Part shown: positions 44,280 through 54,978 of the stretch, piece after piece
Layout: every line of letters begins with the position of its first letter
How positions within the stretch are numbered: position 1 is the first letter of the stretch
From: Lenzites betulinus
Taxonomy: Eukaryota > Basidiomycota > Agaricomycetes > Polyporales > Polyporaceae
NCBI GenBank assembly: GCA_022264855.1
Contig: JABYQU010000015.1
Coordinates: 1-64,000 of the forward strand
Direction of reading: 5' to 3'
Length of the DNA: 64,000 bases
Notes under the pieces: model-generated
Database searches by the model: none
What the model was told of the DNA's origin: nothing
Seen by the model: only the letters and a program-made list of their open reading frames with translations
Made by a program: the position numbers and the translations under genes

Positions 44280-46151
44280 GGTCCGCTCTGCCGCAACCCG
44301 AGCAGATGTGTCGCTCGGGGTGGTCGCCGGAGGAACAACCTGAGGGGCGCTGCCAGCTGATACAGATGGGCGCGCCCTCGTTGGATTGGATTCGTCTCCC
44401 GATCCGCATACTGAAGGCGGGACGGCCGTTCCACAGGGTCGGACGGTTGCACGCTGACACTTCGGAGATGGGGTGCTTGCCCAGGCATATGGCGCAGATG
44501 ACCTGGGCTGACGATCCTGCGCCGTCGCGAAAAACCTGGGGCGCGCGCTCCATTTTCTTGTGGTCTCTGCGGCTGGGTGAGAACGGGGGCGCTGCGTAGG
44601 CGTTGCGAGCTCGCTTAGATGGGGAGTTTTCTATGGGGCTGCTAGGGCGGCGCTTGTACGACGAGCGCATGAAGTCTCTCTCGGACTCGAGCTGGATGTC
44701 CGTGAGCAACGGTGAACGTACAATATCAGGTACGCGTAGCGCGGGGCGCGAAATGCGAGCGATGGGGGGGGGGGGCAGATCAGCGCGAACATGCAAAGAA
44801 TGCGATGGGCGCGAAGACGCGGGGGGTATAGGGAGCGGGGACGCGCGGGACGCGGGGTTACGGGGAGGGGTGCGACGCGACGCGCATGCGCGGGCATTGG
44901 AAACGGATGCGGCGCGTTTTTGGCGGATGCGACAGGTTGGTGGGCGCGGACGCGATAGCAATGGGACGACGCGCACGCGACGAGACGCGGGCGCGAGGCG
45001 ACGAAAGGCGACGCGACGACGCGGACGCGAGGTAGGACGCGATGGGGGACGCGAGGGCGTGGTGTTTATGTTCCAAAGTGCGAGGGGACGTAAACGAGAA
45101 TGATACAATCATGAGATAAATTCTAACGGGGTTCAAGGATTACATTACATACCGCCTGCAGGGCCCGTACAGTTTGTTCTGCCATCAACTGGTTCTGGAT
45201 TCGAAGCAACGCGTTCTCGTTGATAATCGCTAGGTTGAACGGCTCGTCGTTCGTCATCGCGCGGTGCCACTCCTGGCGGTATCGGGCCTGGTAGCGAACG
45301 ACCGTCTCGTTGCCGCGCGGTTCGCTACGGATGGGGTGCGCGTCCAGCCTGAAGAAAAACAAGGACAGCACCTCGATGTGTTCTTGGTCCCACTTCTCAT
45401 TCTGCGCGTGCAGCAGCAGGAGCGTTCGCGCTTTCGAGACCTGATCCCAGCTGAGAAGCTCGTCGCTTTTCACTCCCTTCAAGGGGCGCGGACCTGTCGA
45501 CAACACGATGGTGGCGTCCCGGTTGGCCACTGTGAAGGCGTCGTCGTGCACTGGAGTGGTGTCCCCGGCGGCCAGGCGCATGCCTTCCTCGGTGAAATAA
45601 AACAACTCGATGTATCCCTTCTGGCGAAGGCGCGAGAGGGCGAACTCTGAAACCGGCCGCATGAAATCTTCCGGAGGAGCTTTGTCGCGCGGGATGGCCG
45701 GGAGGGACTTGGACTTGGATTTGGATGTTGTGTCGCGTCTCGGCAACGAGGCTGTGGACAGCGTTGGCGACGAGGGTATAGCTGCCGGGGGTTGGGCGGG
45801 CCGAGATCGCTCGAGTAGCACGTCGTCGTCGGCCTTGCGCGCAACGGGGACTCTTCGCACCGGGCGTCGCGCTTTTCCCATCCACCGGGCCAGCAGGTGG
45901 TCGGCTGCCTGCTCATCGGAGTCGACAATACCTCCTTCGATCAGGGCTTCTCGCGCGACGTCGTATGCGGACGCCATGAAGTCCGGGGGTTCTTCCCGGC
46001 CTTGTTCGGCTGCCTCTTGGATCGGCTCTCCTCCCTCAGGGACTAGGCGTTGCGGGAGCGGCTCCGGCGTATGCTCGCCTTGACGGGGCGGGATGCCTGC
46101 GTCTGCGGTCGGGGATCTGGCTCTTTGGGCGATTTCTCCCCGGTCCGACAT
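44242..46151 (-). CDS. Gag-like protein of the YR retrotransposon (two-exon model, about 482 aa)
   Basis: The first frame starts at the ATG at 46151, 34 bases inside A1, and is polar and acidic (MSDRGEIAQRARSP) with a helical C-terminal half. A GTATGT donor at 45152 allows splicing in phase 0 to an acceptor before 44691 (ATCCAG|CTCGAG), giving a 150-codon second exon. That exon is basic (RSSYKRRPSS, SPSKRARN) and ends with two zinc-binding motifs: CAICLGKHPISEVSAC and the CCHC knuckle CSGCGRADHGAFEC. The intron would be about 460 bases, long for this genome, and GC-rich; a separate second frame is an alternative. It overlaps RT by 38 bases. Confidence 0.7.
44760..45070. repeat. Low-complexity GACGCG-rich tract
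   Basis: Dense gcgacgcggacgcgag-type units plus a run of ten g at about 44766-44775. It lies within the proposed gag intron; open frames through it are Arg/Ser-rich and probably not coding. Confidence 0.6.
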
Positions 46152-46184
46152 TGCGAAATTGAATTACAGAAGCAAAGAGTGTAT

Positions 46185-46360
46185 CGAAAAGAAACGAGTG
46201 GTCTAGGTCTAGAGGAAGCCGAGCAAGCAGCAGCCGACGGTAGCAGGGTGACGGGGCGCAAGCGAGAAGAGTGAACTCGCTTGGCGCCCGTCACCCGCAG
46301 AGCATAGACGTGGCGTTGCCTGCGCGCTCGTTCCTCGCGCGCTTATGCAACGCGGCCATC
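46185..46360 (-). repeat. A1 repeat of the YR element
   Basis: 176 bases identical by eye to 40575-40750. It is the 5' outer end of the element and must contain its promoter. It includes the stem-forming pair gggtgacggg...cccgtcaccc. Confidence 0.9.
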
Positions 46361-46731
46361 AATAGATCCAAGCCCCTTTCTCTCTCTCTCCGGCGCGTCT
46401 GCCTGCAGGCATCCTCGTGCCCCGCCGCCATCGCGGTTACCGACCCCAATATTAATCTTCCGCCTTCACAGCTGTCTGTCCGTCTCACGCATTCACACCG
46501 CGCCGCGCAAGAAGCACAACGGTAATCGATAATGCACGGGCACACGCCCTCAAAAATCCTGGATAAAACACAGCAATACATCCCAGTATATATTCCTAAT
46601 AGTACAACGTGAGGGGCCCTAAGCAGATACATCAGTGTGGTTGTGTGGTGTTGTGCGTGCGGCCCAGACGCCGTCTCGTCTATAATGTCGTGAATAATAA
46701 TCATCGTCGCTCGCGCAGGGGCCCCGTGCTT
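46361..46731. other. Intergenic region, no feature seen
   Basis: Flank of the YR element and 3' region of the MARVEL-like gene; nothing else supported. Confidence 0.4.
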
Positions 46732-48317
46732 TCACCGCCGGGATGAGAGGCCCATGAACCTGCTGTCGCGCGCGGGCGGCCGCGCCGGCTGAGCGTCGCG
46801 CACATGCGCCTCCTCAGGCCGGTCGTGCCGCATCCAATACACATACGCCGGCATCTCGTTGCGCGTCGGCTCCGCGCCGCCGCGCGAGGGCAGCCGCCGC
46901 GGCTCGCCGGGGTTCGTCCGCCGCGAGTCGTCCCGCCGCACGTCCGCGCTCGTGTTCGTCCGCCGCGAGTCGTCGCGGCGCACGTCCGCGCCCGGGTTCG
47001 TCCGCTTCGAGTCATCGCGGCGCACGTCCGCGCCGCTCCTGTTCGTGCGCCCGGAGTCATCCCGGCGCACGTCCGCGCCGGGGTTCGTCCGTCGCGAGTC
47101 GTCCCGGCGGACGTCGGCACCAGGCGTCGCCCGACGGGAGTCCTCACGGCGCAGGTCCGGGCGCCGGCGCGAGTCCTCGCGGCGGAGCTCGGGGACGCCG
47201 ACGACGGTGCGGCTGGAGTCTTCGCGCTTGAGGTCGCTGCGCCCGGTGCGGCGCGAGTCCATGGTGCGGTAGGAGTCGTCGCGGAGGAGCGCGCGCTGGG
47301 AGTCGTTGCGGCGCACGTCGGCGGGGCGCGAATGCGAGCGGGTGCGCGGCTTCTCGGTCGTCGTCGGCCGGCGGGACTGGGAGCGCGAGCGGTGGGTGAC
47401 GGGCGCGGGGAGCTTGCCCTGGGGGCGGCCCGAGCGGCCGAACCAGGCAATCATAGAGACCGGCTGCACCCAGACGTGCTTCGACCCGGAGCGGCTCTGG
47501 CGAATCGCGAGAACCAGTAATAATAGAAGGAAACCAAAAACTGTGGATCGTCCCTGTCAGCGTGCGAAGCGCACAATAAGGTTTCGGGGGACCGCTCACT
47601 CAGAATCATATTGAAGAAGGAGAAGGCCTCCAGGACATGGTATTGGGCGTGGTAGGTCTCCGTGTTGACTGCGGGAGGCGTGTGAGCACTGCAGCACGTG
47701 AAGGGGACAGAGGGCACACTCACAGCCGGGCAACTCGATAGGGTCGCTGTCGGTCTCAGCAGAGGAGAAACACTCCACGTCCGCCATCTCGGAGTCGGAG
47801 GAAGCCACGAACGCCCCGAGCGCTGCCGATGTCCGATGTCAGGAACCCGCGTGCATTGCCAGACCGAGACCGAAACTCACCTAGCCACAGAGTGCCAGCG
47901 AGACCGAGACATCCCAGCTCAACCCGCGTGGATATCGGGTTCCGCTCCTTCCATAAGCCAAAAGCGAGTCTGTGCCAGACCGTGAGCAATCAAGCGAGGC
48001 GAGGGCATGGGATGTTACGTACAGTGCCACGAAGATGAGCACGCTCGCGCTGCAGACAAAGATAGCGAAGGGCACGAAACGAGCTGCGAGCGAGGATCCG
48101 GTTAGGCTGCAGGTCACCAGGAGGAGCGCGATGGTACTCACTGAGGTCAGAGGACACCAAGATGCTCTGGAAGTGCGCCGCAATAGCCAAGCAAATGATA
48201 GTCCACAACAAAACTGCGACTGGAGCGTGGAGCGTGGATGAGTGGAATCCCACTGCGCGATGTGGTGGGGTACTCACAGTACACACACGCCCGGACGATG
48301 TTGAACACGGGGGGCAT
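46732..48317 (-). CDS. MARVEL-like membrane protein with repetitive basic tail, 412 aa
   Basis: Seven exons (48278-48317, 48142-48213, 48023-48083, 47881-47969, 47724-47822, 47600-47668, 46732-47540) join exactly in phase. Four hydrophobic helices are visible (LLWTIICLAIAAHFQSILV, FVPFAIFVCSASVLIFVAL, GCLGLAGTLWLALGAFVA, IFGFLLLLLVLAI), with the MARVEL-like signature NPISTRVELGCLGLAG before helix 3 and an acidic, cysteine-containing loop between 3 and 4. The cytosolic tail of about 260 residues holds about ten copies of a 14-residue unit (ADVRRDDSRRTNPG and variants), encoded at about 46900-47300. The ATG at 48440 would add 41 Ser/Arg-rich residues in frame. Paralogous in layout to the gene at 34012. 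Function unknown. Confidence 0.82.
46900..47300 (-). repeat. About 42-base coding minisatellite in the MARVEL-like gene tail
   Basis: Repeated units containing cgcgagtcgtcgcggcgcacgtccgcg and variants encode (A/S)DVRRDDSRRTNPG-type repeats. Units become more diverged towards 47300 (LRREDSRR, LKREDSSR). Confidence 0.8.
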
Positions 48318-48440
48318 GGTGGGCAGGAGAGAAGCAAAGCAAGACCGGCTAGCGGGGGGATTGGAAGGCTTGTCGTTGTTGGAACGGGATCGCGACTGGG
48401 CCCGGGTCCTGCTCTGCGCTCTGGTATTTGAAGGGGTCAT

Positions 48441-50218
48441 GATGAAGGCTCAGGCTGTAGCAAGCTGGCAAAGCGGTGGCCGGATGAAAACAACGAGGCT
48501 TGGGGGCGGCGGTGCTTTGGAGGGTCAAGCGAGGCGAGGCAGCGTGCGTGCGCGTGTCTAGAGTCGTCGGTGTCCGTGCCTGGGGCGGGTGCGTGTCCTG
48601 TCGTGTCTACGTTCGGTCGTCGCGGGGAGGGGTGGGCGGCCGAGCGGGGGGCCTGCTGTGGTCGAGTCGGAGGAGGGGGAGACGACCAGAAGGAGGCTCG
48701 GAGGCAAGGCACGGGGCGCGGCGAGCTTTAGCATGCGCGGGCCCCAAATTTTCCATTGTTTGGCACCGAGCGGTCTGCAAAGCGAAGCGTGCGTGATGGA
48801 AAACCCGACGCCTCGAGGCTGCGAGCTCCAAAGCCAATCTGCTAGGCGCCCGTGCTCCTCCCCCATCCGGCAGTCCCATCAGTCCCCAGATCGATCGGCC
48901 CGGCCGCGTTGCCCAGCCGGGGCCCATCCCCGCACGCCGGAACCATTTCCTGCCTTCGCCCAATGTCCGACTCCGTCCCCTGCTATCGGCGCATTCCTCA
49001 CAGCGACGCTCATTCACCATCGCCTCCGACTCGACAGGCTACCCGTTTATCCGCATATCGAACCCTTCGCCTGGTACTTCTTTTCATAACCCGTCTCTGC
49101 GCACATTCGCAGCTCCCCACAGCGCACGGCCGAGGTCACCAGATACGCCGCACGTTCCCGCAGAGCCCCCGGCTCGCCCGTGCTCTGATTCAGGCCGTGA
49201 GTGGCACTCGCACGCACGCCCACTTACCTTATTCACAGGTGCCACACGTCTCCGCCTACCGTTCCGGCATGTCGTCGTCCTGGAGGATCAGCACAGCATG
49301 CCCAGCCGTGAACACGACCAGGCAACGTTGCGGGGCTTCGACGCTTCGCGACCAGGGCACACGCTCGTCCGCGCTGCAGGTGACGGGCATCCGCGGTCTC
49401 ATGCACCGCGTGCGCAGTCCGCGAAGATAGACAGCTGGGCGGTGTGGCAAGTTAGTCTCCGTTGCCGCCCATAATAGAAATTGATGACGATCGAGTGGCA
49501 AGTAGGGTGTGCCATTGTTCTTGCCGAACCGGGCACTGAGCGCGCGCTCCGCCGCACCCGTGTTCCGGCCTTGATCCGTCCTCCGACAGCACTTGTCCCC
49601 GCGCGATACTGGGCGATGCTCTGCTCGACGGCGAGGCAGTCGACGAAGAGGGCGTGTGTGTCGCCCTCGTCGTCTAGAGCAGTGCTCGGGAACATCGTGG
49701 ATCTGCGCACGTTGAACGCACGCGGCCTCCGAAATTCCTGATGGGCGTGGATGTGTGTGTCCGAGTCCAACCGCCGAGGGCGCGCAAATTGAAAGAAGAG
49801 AAGAGCTGACACAGCGCGCGCCAGGATATCTCAATTGCGGGATAGTTGGCGGTGGGCGCGAGAGACCGTTCGTCCGACGGACATCACAAGCATGATCAGT
49901 CCATAGCGCCGGGCCCTCATTTCAGTGCTGTACGGTGTATACCGTTCTGCCGTGGTGACGATGCGGTCGACCTTCGCCGGGCTATCCACCTTCGGGGGGC
50001 CGTCACTGTGAAGCATATCGAGATATCCTTGGATTCGACCGGCGTATCGCCCGAACACACTCAACCACAACACCCGCGAAGGAAGAAGACGAGAACCCAC
50101 CTGTCTGAGGACAGCTTTGGCGCTATATATACCACAGGACTTCCTTACAACTGTGCGTTAGAGCACAGCGCCTCACCTGTCTGTGGGCGTCGCGCGTAAC
50201 GCGCTTGATATAGCGCTC
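48441..50218. other. Region without a resolved gene
   Basis: No model with good protein features could be built. On the minus strand a TATA-like gtatatatagcgcc (reverse complement at about 50122-50135) precedes a stretch with weak coding character (about 49830-50090), so a short gene may start there, but no start codon and splice set fit together. Confidence 0.3.
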
Positions 50219-51441
50219 TTATTGATTGAATGACCCGCTGTACAACATCCGGGGATCCAGATAGGCTAGAACCAAACAGCTGCGAATAACACGCAGAGCA
50301 TCGCGCACACAAATCTGCCACGATTGATCAGCACTGGAGGCTATCTCTGAAAAACGCAGATATGCTAACGAAAGCGACTGCACGCTTGGCTGTACTGCAG
50401 AGTTGGGGGCCGCAGAGGACCCGGAACTTGTAGCAGATGCTGCATTCGTGTCGGTGACTGAGGCACTGGCGCCGGTACTCGAGCTTGCGGTCGGCCCACC
50501 AAGGACGGTCCCCGACGCGCCAGGCACGTCGGTGGACCCGCTCGTGCCCACAACGATGGTGTTCGCTATCAGGAAGGGCGAGCCCGTGGGGCCGTTCGGG
50601 GTGATCACCTGGTCGTGGGCAGCGTCGAGCCTCGCTGCGTCGAAAGTGCCGAACTGGGCCGCGTCGATGTTCGCGAACGTGCTGTTGACGAGGCTGTACC
50701 CGCAGCGCAGTGAGCACGACCCGAGCTGGGATGTACATGTGTGTCCTCGCGGGACTTACAGAGAGGTGCTGAGCGAGCTGAGCGTGAAGATGTCGAGGCC
50801 GCGGTCGAATTGAGAAGGGTCCTCGAGCGACTGGTGGATGTAGCACGTCTGCGAATAGAGCGAATATAGAACCTGGAACACGTTGCGTTAGCGTTGCTGG
50901 TCACGTTCGTTAGGGGAACGCGGTACGGCTGCAACCGCGCCGAGCTTCTCGGCACGAGTGAAAATGTTGTCCTCGGAGGCTGCCGTGTCGGTAATATTGG
51001 CATCGCAGGACACGAATGCAACCCAAGGGGTGCTCGCTAGACGCACGAGGGGCGTTATTCGCGCATCTGGGAGCGAGAATATACGCGTCTCTCACTCGAG
51101 GTGGTCACACTTGCAGCTACCGAGTCGTTGAAGTGCACCAACGCGCCCTACCAAGACAACAGACAATCCAAGTCAACATTTCGCCGCATCCTCGCGATAC
51201 CTGAGAGCCAACAACATACGTGATCCGCACCAGATCCTTCCCCGCGCCGGAGGACGATCTGCGCGTCCGTCTTGAAGAAGCTCTGCGGCGCCCAGTTGAC
51301 CTGGAGGATCGCCGCCGCCCCCGTGCTGAGGGAAAGCGTGATGTTGCTGGGGAAGGCCGGGACGAACGCGTACACCGTTGTGAGGCACAATGCTACGACG
51401 AGGAGAACGGCATGGAGGCTGGCGGGTCTGGGTGCCGCCAT
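50219..51441 (-). CDS. Secreted or membrane PA-like domain protein, possibly truncated
   Basis: Starts at 51441 with a signal peptide (MAAPRPASLHAVLLVVALCL...YAFVPAF). Exons, in order, encode ILQVNWAPQSFFKTDAQIVL (51220-51441), GALVHFNDS (about 51117-51143), PWVAFVSCDANITDTAASED (about 50925-51025), VLYSLYSQTCYIHQSLEDPS...LSSLSTSL (about 50766-50880) and CGYSLVNSTFANIDAAQFG with a Ser/Thr/Gly-rich tail to 50219. The WVAFVSCDAN...AEKLGAVAAV segment resembles the protease-associated (PA) domain of basidiomycete membrane RING E3 ligases. Those proteins continue with a transmembrane helix and a RING; neither is seen downstream here, so the gene may be cut short or a secreted variant. Exon borders are approximate. 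Confidence 0.55.
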
Positions 51442-51816
51442 TGCGGAACACCCCGCGGAGACGGTGGACGTAGAGACACAAGGTGGCTATGCCAAACATA
51501 GACAGTTTCGCAAGCGCGCAAACAACTCTCCGCTTCGTTTCACGACGTGTACACTCGACGTCTCGGGCTTTAAGCTACGGGAGCGCGAAGAACAGCCGTA
51601 AGACGGTTTAAAACGTTCGGGGGCCTCAAGCGCCAGCGATACTAGTACTATCATACGCTCAGTTACTTATGTAGCGCGCGGCCTATGCGCTGGAGAAGGG
51701 AGTCGCCGTCGACGACGCGCACGTAGACCGGGCTACCCGACTCGAAAGTACGCTAACGGCCACGCTAAGCATTTGCAACGACACGACCTTCCAGGAACTG
51801 CTAAAGAAATAGTACG

Positions 51817-52073
51817 TGTTGTGGTTTACTGTGTTACGATGTGTACTTACTTTTAAGGTTAGGCAAGGACAAGCGGTCTGGTAGCGCGGGGCGTTAAGTC
51901 TCACACGTTCTCGATAGAATTGCGTGTGATTAAATGTGTGCTAACCTGGTAGCGCGGGGCGTTAAGTCTACCGTACATCGTTAGCTGCCTGCGCTAGGAT
52001 CTCGTATGTATTAGAATATTACTCACCTCACACGTTCTCGATAGAATGCGTGAGGTGCGAGCTTGACCGCTGC
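51817..52073 (-). repeat. Outer part of a Ty1/copia 3' LTR (left of the KDZ insertion)
   Basis: The copia element reads on the minus strand, so its 3' LTR should lie left of the RT gene. The right part is at 62419-62692; this block would be the remainder, separated by the KDZ transposon. The proposed outer end tgttgtgg at 51817 mirrors the other LTR end (tgttgagg on the minus strand). Without the second LTR, which is outside the window, the border is tentative. Confidence 0.4.
51878..52057. repeat. Direct repeats and hairpins left of the KDZ element
   Basis: A 24-base sequence (ctggtagcgcggggcgttaa + gtct) occurs at 51878-51901 and 51946-51969. Two related hairpins share the loop ttctcgatagaat: tcacacg/cgtgtga at 51901-51929 and cacctcac/gtgaggtg at 52024-52057. 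The stem sequences differ but each is self-complementary, so stem changes are matched on both sides. Confidence 0.75.
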
Positions 52074-52080
52074 GCGGTCA

Positions 52081-52575
52081 CACCTAACCGTCCCACGGAT
52101 CGGACCTAATTAGGCAGGACAGTACGATTGATGCGCCCGGCCATATTAGCCCCGTTTCCGTGATTCTGCCTACTTCCCAATAATCCCTTTTATCTGCCAG
52201 CGCTCTCCTCCTGTAGGTCCATCCCATCAGCGCTGCCTACGCGACATCACTGTTCTGGCCCCCTTTCCCACATTCCATTATTATCTCACCGTCCTGTGCG
52301 CCCACAGCCCGCCGCCCGCCCAGACGTATCGTAACACGTGCATCAATTCCCGCCCCCCGACGTCTCCCGACGCGCGTCAGATTCCCTTTTCGTCTTATCA
52401 GCCCGCCCTCGTTATCAGCTCCCTTATCACTGCTCCTGATAATCTCCCCATCGCCCGATAATACACGAAGCGCCCTCCTTCTAAATCAGGACGATTCCCC
52501 GGCTCTCCCGGGCTCCCTTTTCCACGCCCCTCCGCCTGCCGCCCGCATTCAGCCGCCCGCCTGCTGCCAGCTCAT
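52081..52575 (+). repeat. Left terminal inverted repeat of the KDZ element (495 bases)
   Basis: Matches the reverse complement of 61930-62411 over its whole length. The only difference noticed is a 13-base insertion (ttttccacgcccc) near 52518-52530. It contains repeated cttatcag/gataa motifs at 52394-52445 that could bind the transposase. Confidence 0.92.
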
Positions 52576-52859
52576 CGTCCTTCTGCTCTCTCATGGGGCG
52601 CTTCGTAGCTCTCCTCTTGCCTCCCATCCCTATGTTTCCTACCTGTTCCCTGGCTCGTAAAAGGTATGTAAAGCTTTCCAATAGCTACACGCCCCTTTAC
52701 GGGATATCTACACGCGACGTCGCAGCTGACAGTTTCTTTGTAGGCACCCAAGCGAGGCATCATGCCGCTCGCCTAGCGTACGCTGATGGCGGTGAGTATA
52801 TAGGTTCAACCTCCAATCCTCACAAGCAACGCCTCAACGTCCCCTCTTCACGCTGAACT

Positions 52860-54729
52860 ATGGTGCCGCCACCTTCTGCCACCGCCAATGGCATATCTCT
52901 AGCCAATCTCCAACTCAACGACCACGGGCTTCGCGCTCTGCGCTCCTTCCTTTCTGCCAGCAACCCGGCGTTGGACCAATATCCGGATCGCCTCGACAGT
53001 GCCGCGCTGGCGTGGTTCGTTGCCGGCGTGCACAAGGACAACGACCACCAGCTCCATCCGAATACCTTTCACCCCGCTTGGAAGACAGCGTTTGTTGTCG
53101 ACTGCTCGGACCCCGACGAAGCAAAGAGGAGGCGCAACGAGATCCGCCGTAGGCTGAAGGAACTCCTATTCGACACCGTACGTCTGACCCCCCTGTCGAA
53201 CGCTACGGTCACTCATATTTCATAGGCTGTGATGCTCGACCGCTCGCAAGGGGGATGCACGCTGATCCTCCACGTTGACGGTCCTATCGCGCCCGGCCTC
53301 CGCCCCGAGCTGCACAACGTCAAGATCGACGTGGTCCTCCCCCCTCATTTTCTCTACGAGATTCCGAACATCGAGAGGCCGCTCGCCGAGGTCGTGCAGA
53401 AGTTCGCCGAGAGTCTCGGCCTAAACGCTGTATACCGCTGGCGCTCAGCCTTCCTCAACACCGGCCGCTCCTTGACCACCCCCTTCGTCGATGAACGCCG
53501 CAGCCGCCCTATCGTTCGCCCGTTCATGCCCCAGAGCTCGTCCGGAACGAACCGCTACCTTTGTTACGGGCGCCCAGTCGGGCAAATCGAGGACATGCTC
53601 GAGGCCGTCGGCATTTCTCCCCGCGCTCCGCATAGCTCCGTCTCTCAGCCTACGCCCGAGATCATCGAGGCTGCAAACACTGTCATCCACGACAACGAAG
53701 GCGACGACAGCGACGACAGTGCCCCCGAGCGTGGTCAGCGTGAGTGGGCCCTCGAGCAATGCATCGCCGGTCTCCAGGCGACCGTCGAGGAGAAGGAGAA
53801 GTTCATTGAAGAGAGGGACAACGCTCTCCAGGAGATGGGCCGTACCCTCGCGGAGTTGGATCAAGTCATCGAGGAGAAGGACCGCGCTCTCGCAGAGAAG
53901 GAGCGCGAGCTCGTCGAGCGGGATCTGGCACTGGCCGATAAAGTCCGCCTGCTCGCTGAGCGGTCTCGCGCGCTCCAAATGCGAGAGGAGGACCTGCGGC
54001 AACTACGTGCTCGCCTCCTCGGTCCGTCGTTTGGTATGTCGTCCCCTCCTCGCTCCACTACAATGACTCATCGTCGTCCCAGATACGTCCTCCGGGTCTC
54101 TTGTCATGCCGACTCAGCTAGGAAACGATAACCTCCCCGACAACGTCTTCGGCGTCCCCACGACCCCAACGCCATCCAGGGTCACAACGCCTGCCCGTGC
54201 CCACCTGGGTTCCCCCATTCCCTTCCTCCCTCATGGGCACCCAGCCGCCATCACGTCGCATATAGCCGTGCATAGCCCCGCCGCAATGCCCGCCCGCTCG
54301 CGTCCGCTCGTAACCAACGACGACGAAGATGACGGCACGTCGTCCCACTCCTCCACCATTTTCTCGTTGTCTGATTGGTCTGGATCAACCTCCCCAGCTC
54401 CGGCAGTTGTGGCGAGCACGGCCGAGTGGGAAATGCCCAGCCATCCGCTTATGCCGCCCTCCTTCTCTCGGGCGGCGCAGTCGTTGGCTACCCCCGCTAG
54501 CCCCATCACGCCGAGTCGCTTGACGCGGTTCAGCACCGTAGGTACTCGCACCGCAGCTACTGTTCGGGAGCTTGGGCTTCTGCCGTCCCTTCACCGTCAT
54601 CTCAGTGCTCTCGTCGATAATGTTCCCGATGATGATTGGGTTCACATCCTTGTGCATACCCATGGTCTCACTGAGTCTGCTGCTCAACGGATTAAGGAAG
54701 CTATGTGTGAGGATGTTCCAGCTGTATAG
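52860..54729 (+). CDS. KDZ element companion gene 1: coiled-coil protein, 590 aa
   Basis: Exons 52860-53177, 53226-54033 and 54083-54729 join in phase to 590 codons. The ATG lies 284 bases inside the left terminal repeat's inner edge. I do not recognise the N-terminal 250 residues (LQLNDHGLRALRSFLSASNP, GGCTLILHVDGPIAPGLRPE). A coiled coil of about 90 residues follows (ATVEEKEKFIEERDNALQEM and a heptad ladder of EKDRALAEKERELVERD). The C-terminus is Ser/Thr/Pro-rich with an acidic patch and ends in a conserved-looking helical motif (LVDNVPDDDWVHILVHTHG). The gene sits in tandem with companion gene 2 and divides the element with the oppositely oriented transposase; a role in transposition or regulation is inferred from position only. 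Confidence 0.78.
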
Positions 54730-54978
54730 ACTCCCAAAATATCATAGTGGTGTTGCTGTGCTGTTGTCATGTTCCGCTAATCATGTTGCTATACCTGTGC
54801 CTTTGCTTTGCAATCCCATTCGCTTAAAACTTTCAATTTGTAATGTCAATGCCAACACATGCATGTAACCGAGAGTATCTTAAGGAAGCTCAGAAGATGA
54901 TGGATGTGTTCTTGACATCCCGTTTTGTCCGCTTTCCCACCGCGCAGCCTCACGTTCAGTGCGTGCTGATCCCCTGTC

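Larger units (their letters stand above)
39097..46360 (-). mobile_element. Tyrosine-recombinase retrotransposon (Ngaro/PAT-like), complete
   Basis: Reading the minus strand, the order is A1 (46185-46360), gag, RT-RNase H, tyrosine recombinase, B1 (40749-40982), A2 (40575-40750), a 1.24-kb spacer with one open frame, and B2 (39097-39330). These are the split direct repeats of YR retrotransposons. A1 and A2 (176 bases) and B1 and B2 (234 bases) look identical by eye. The A2/B1 border shares its last bases with both outer ends, as expected if a circular intermediate forms by joining the ends. No flanking duplication is seen, as is usual for elements that integrate with a tyrosine recombinase. 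The identical repeats and open frames suggest a recent, possibly active insertion. Confidence 0.9.

Noticed and set aside
42182..44488. The first 770 codons of a 1157-codon minus frame ending at 41015
   Set aside because: This part is the out-of-frame shadow of the RT-RNase H gene; only the last 388 codons read as a recombinase.
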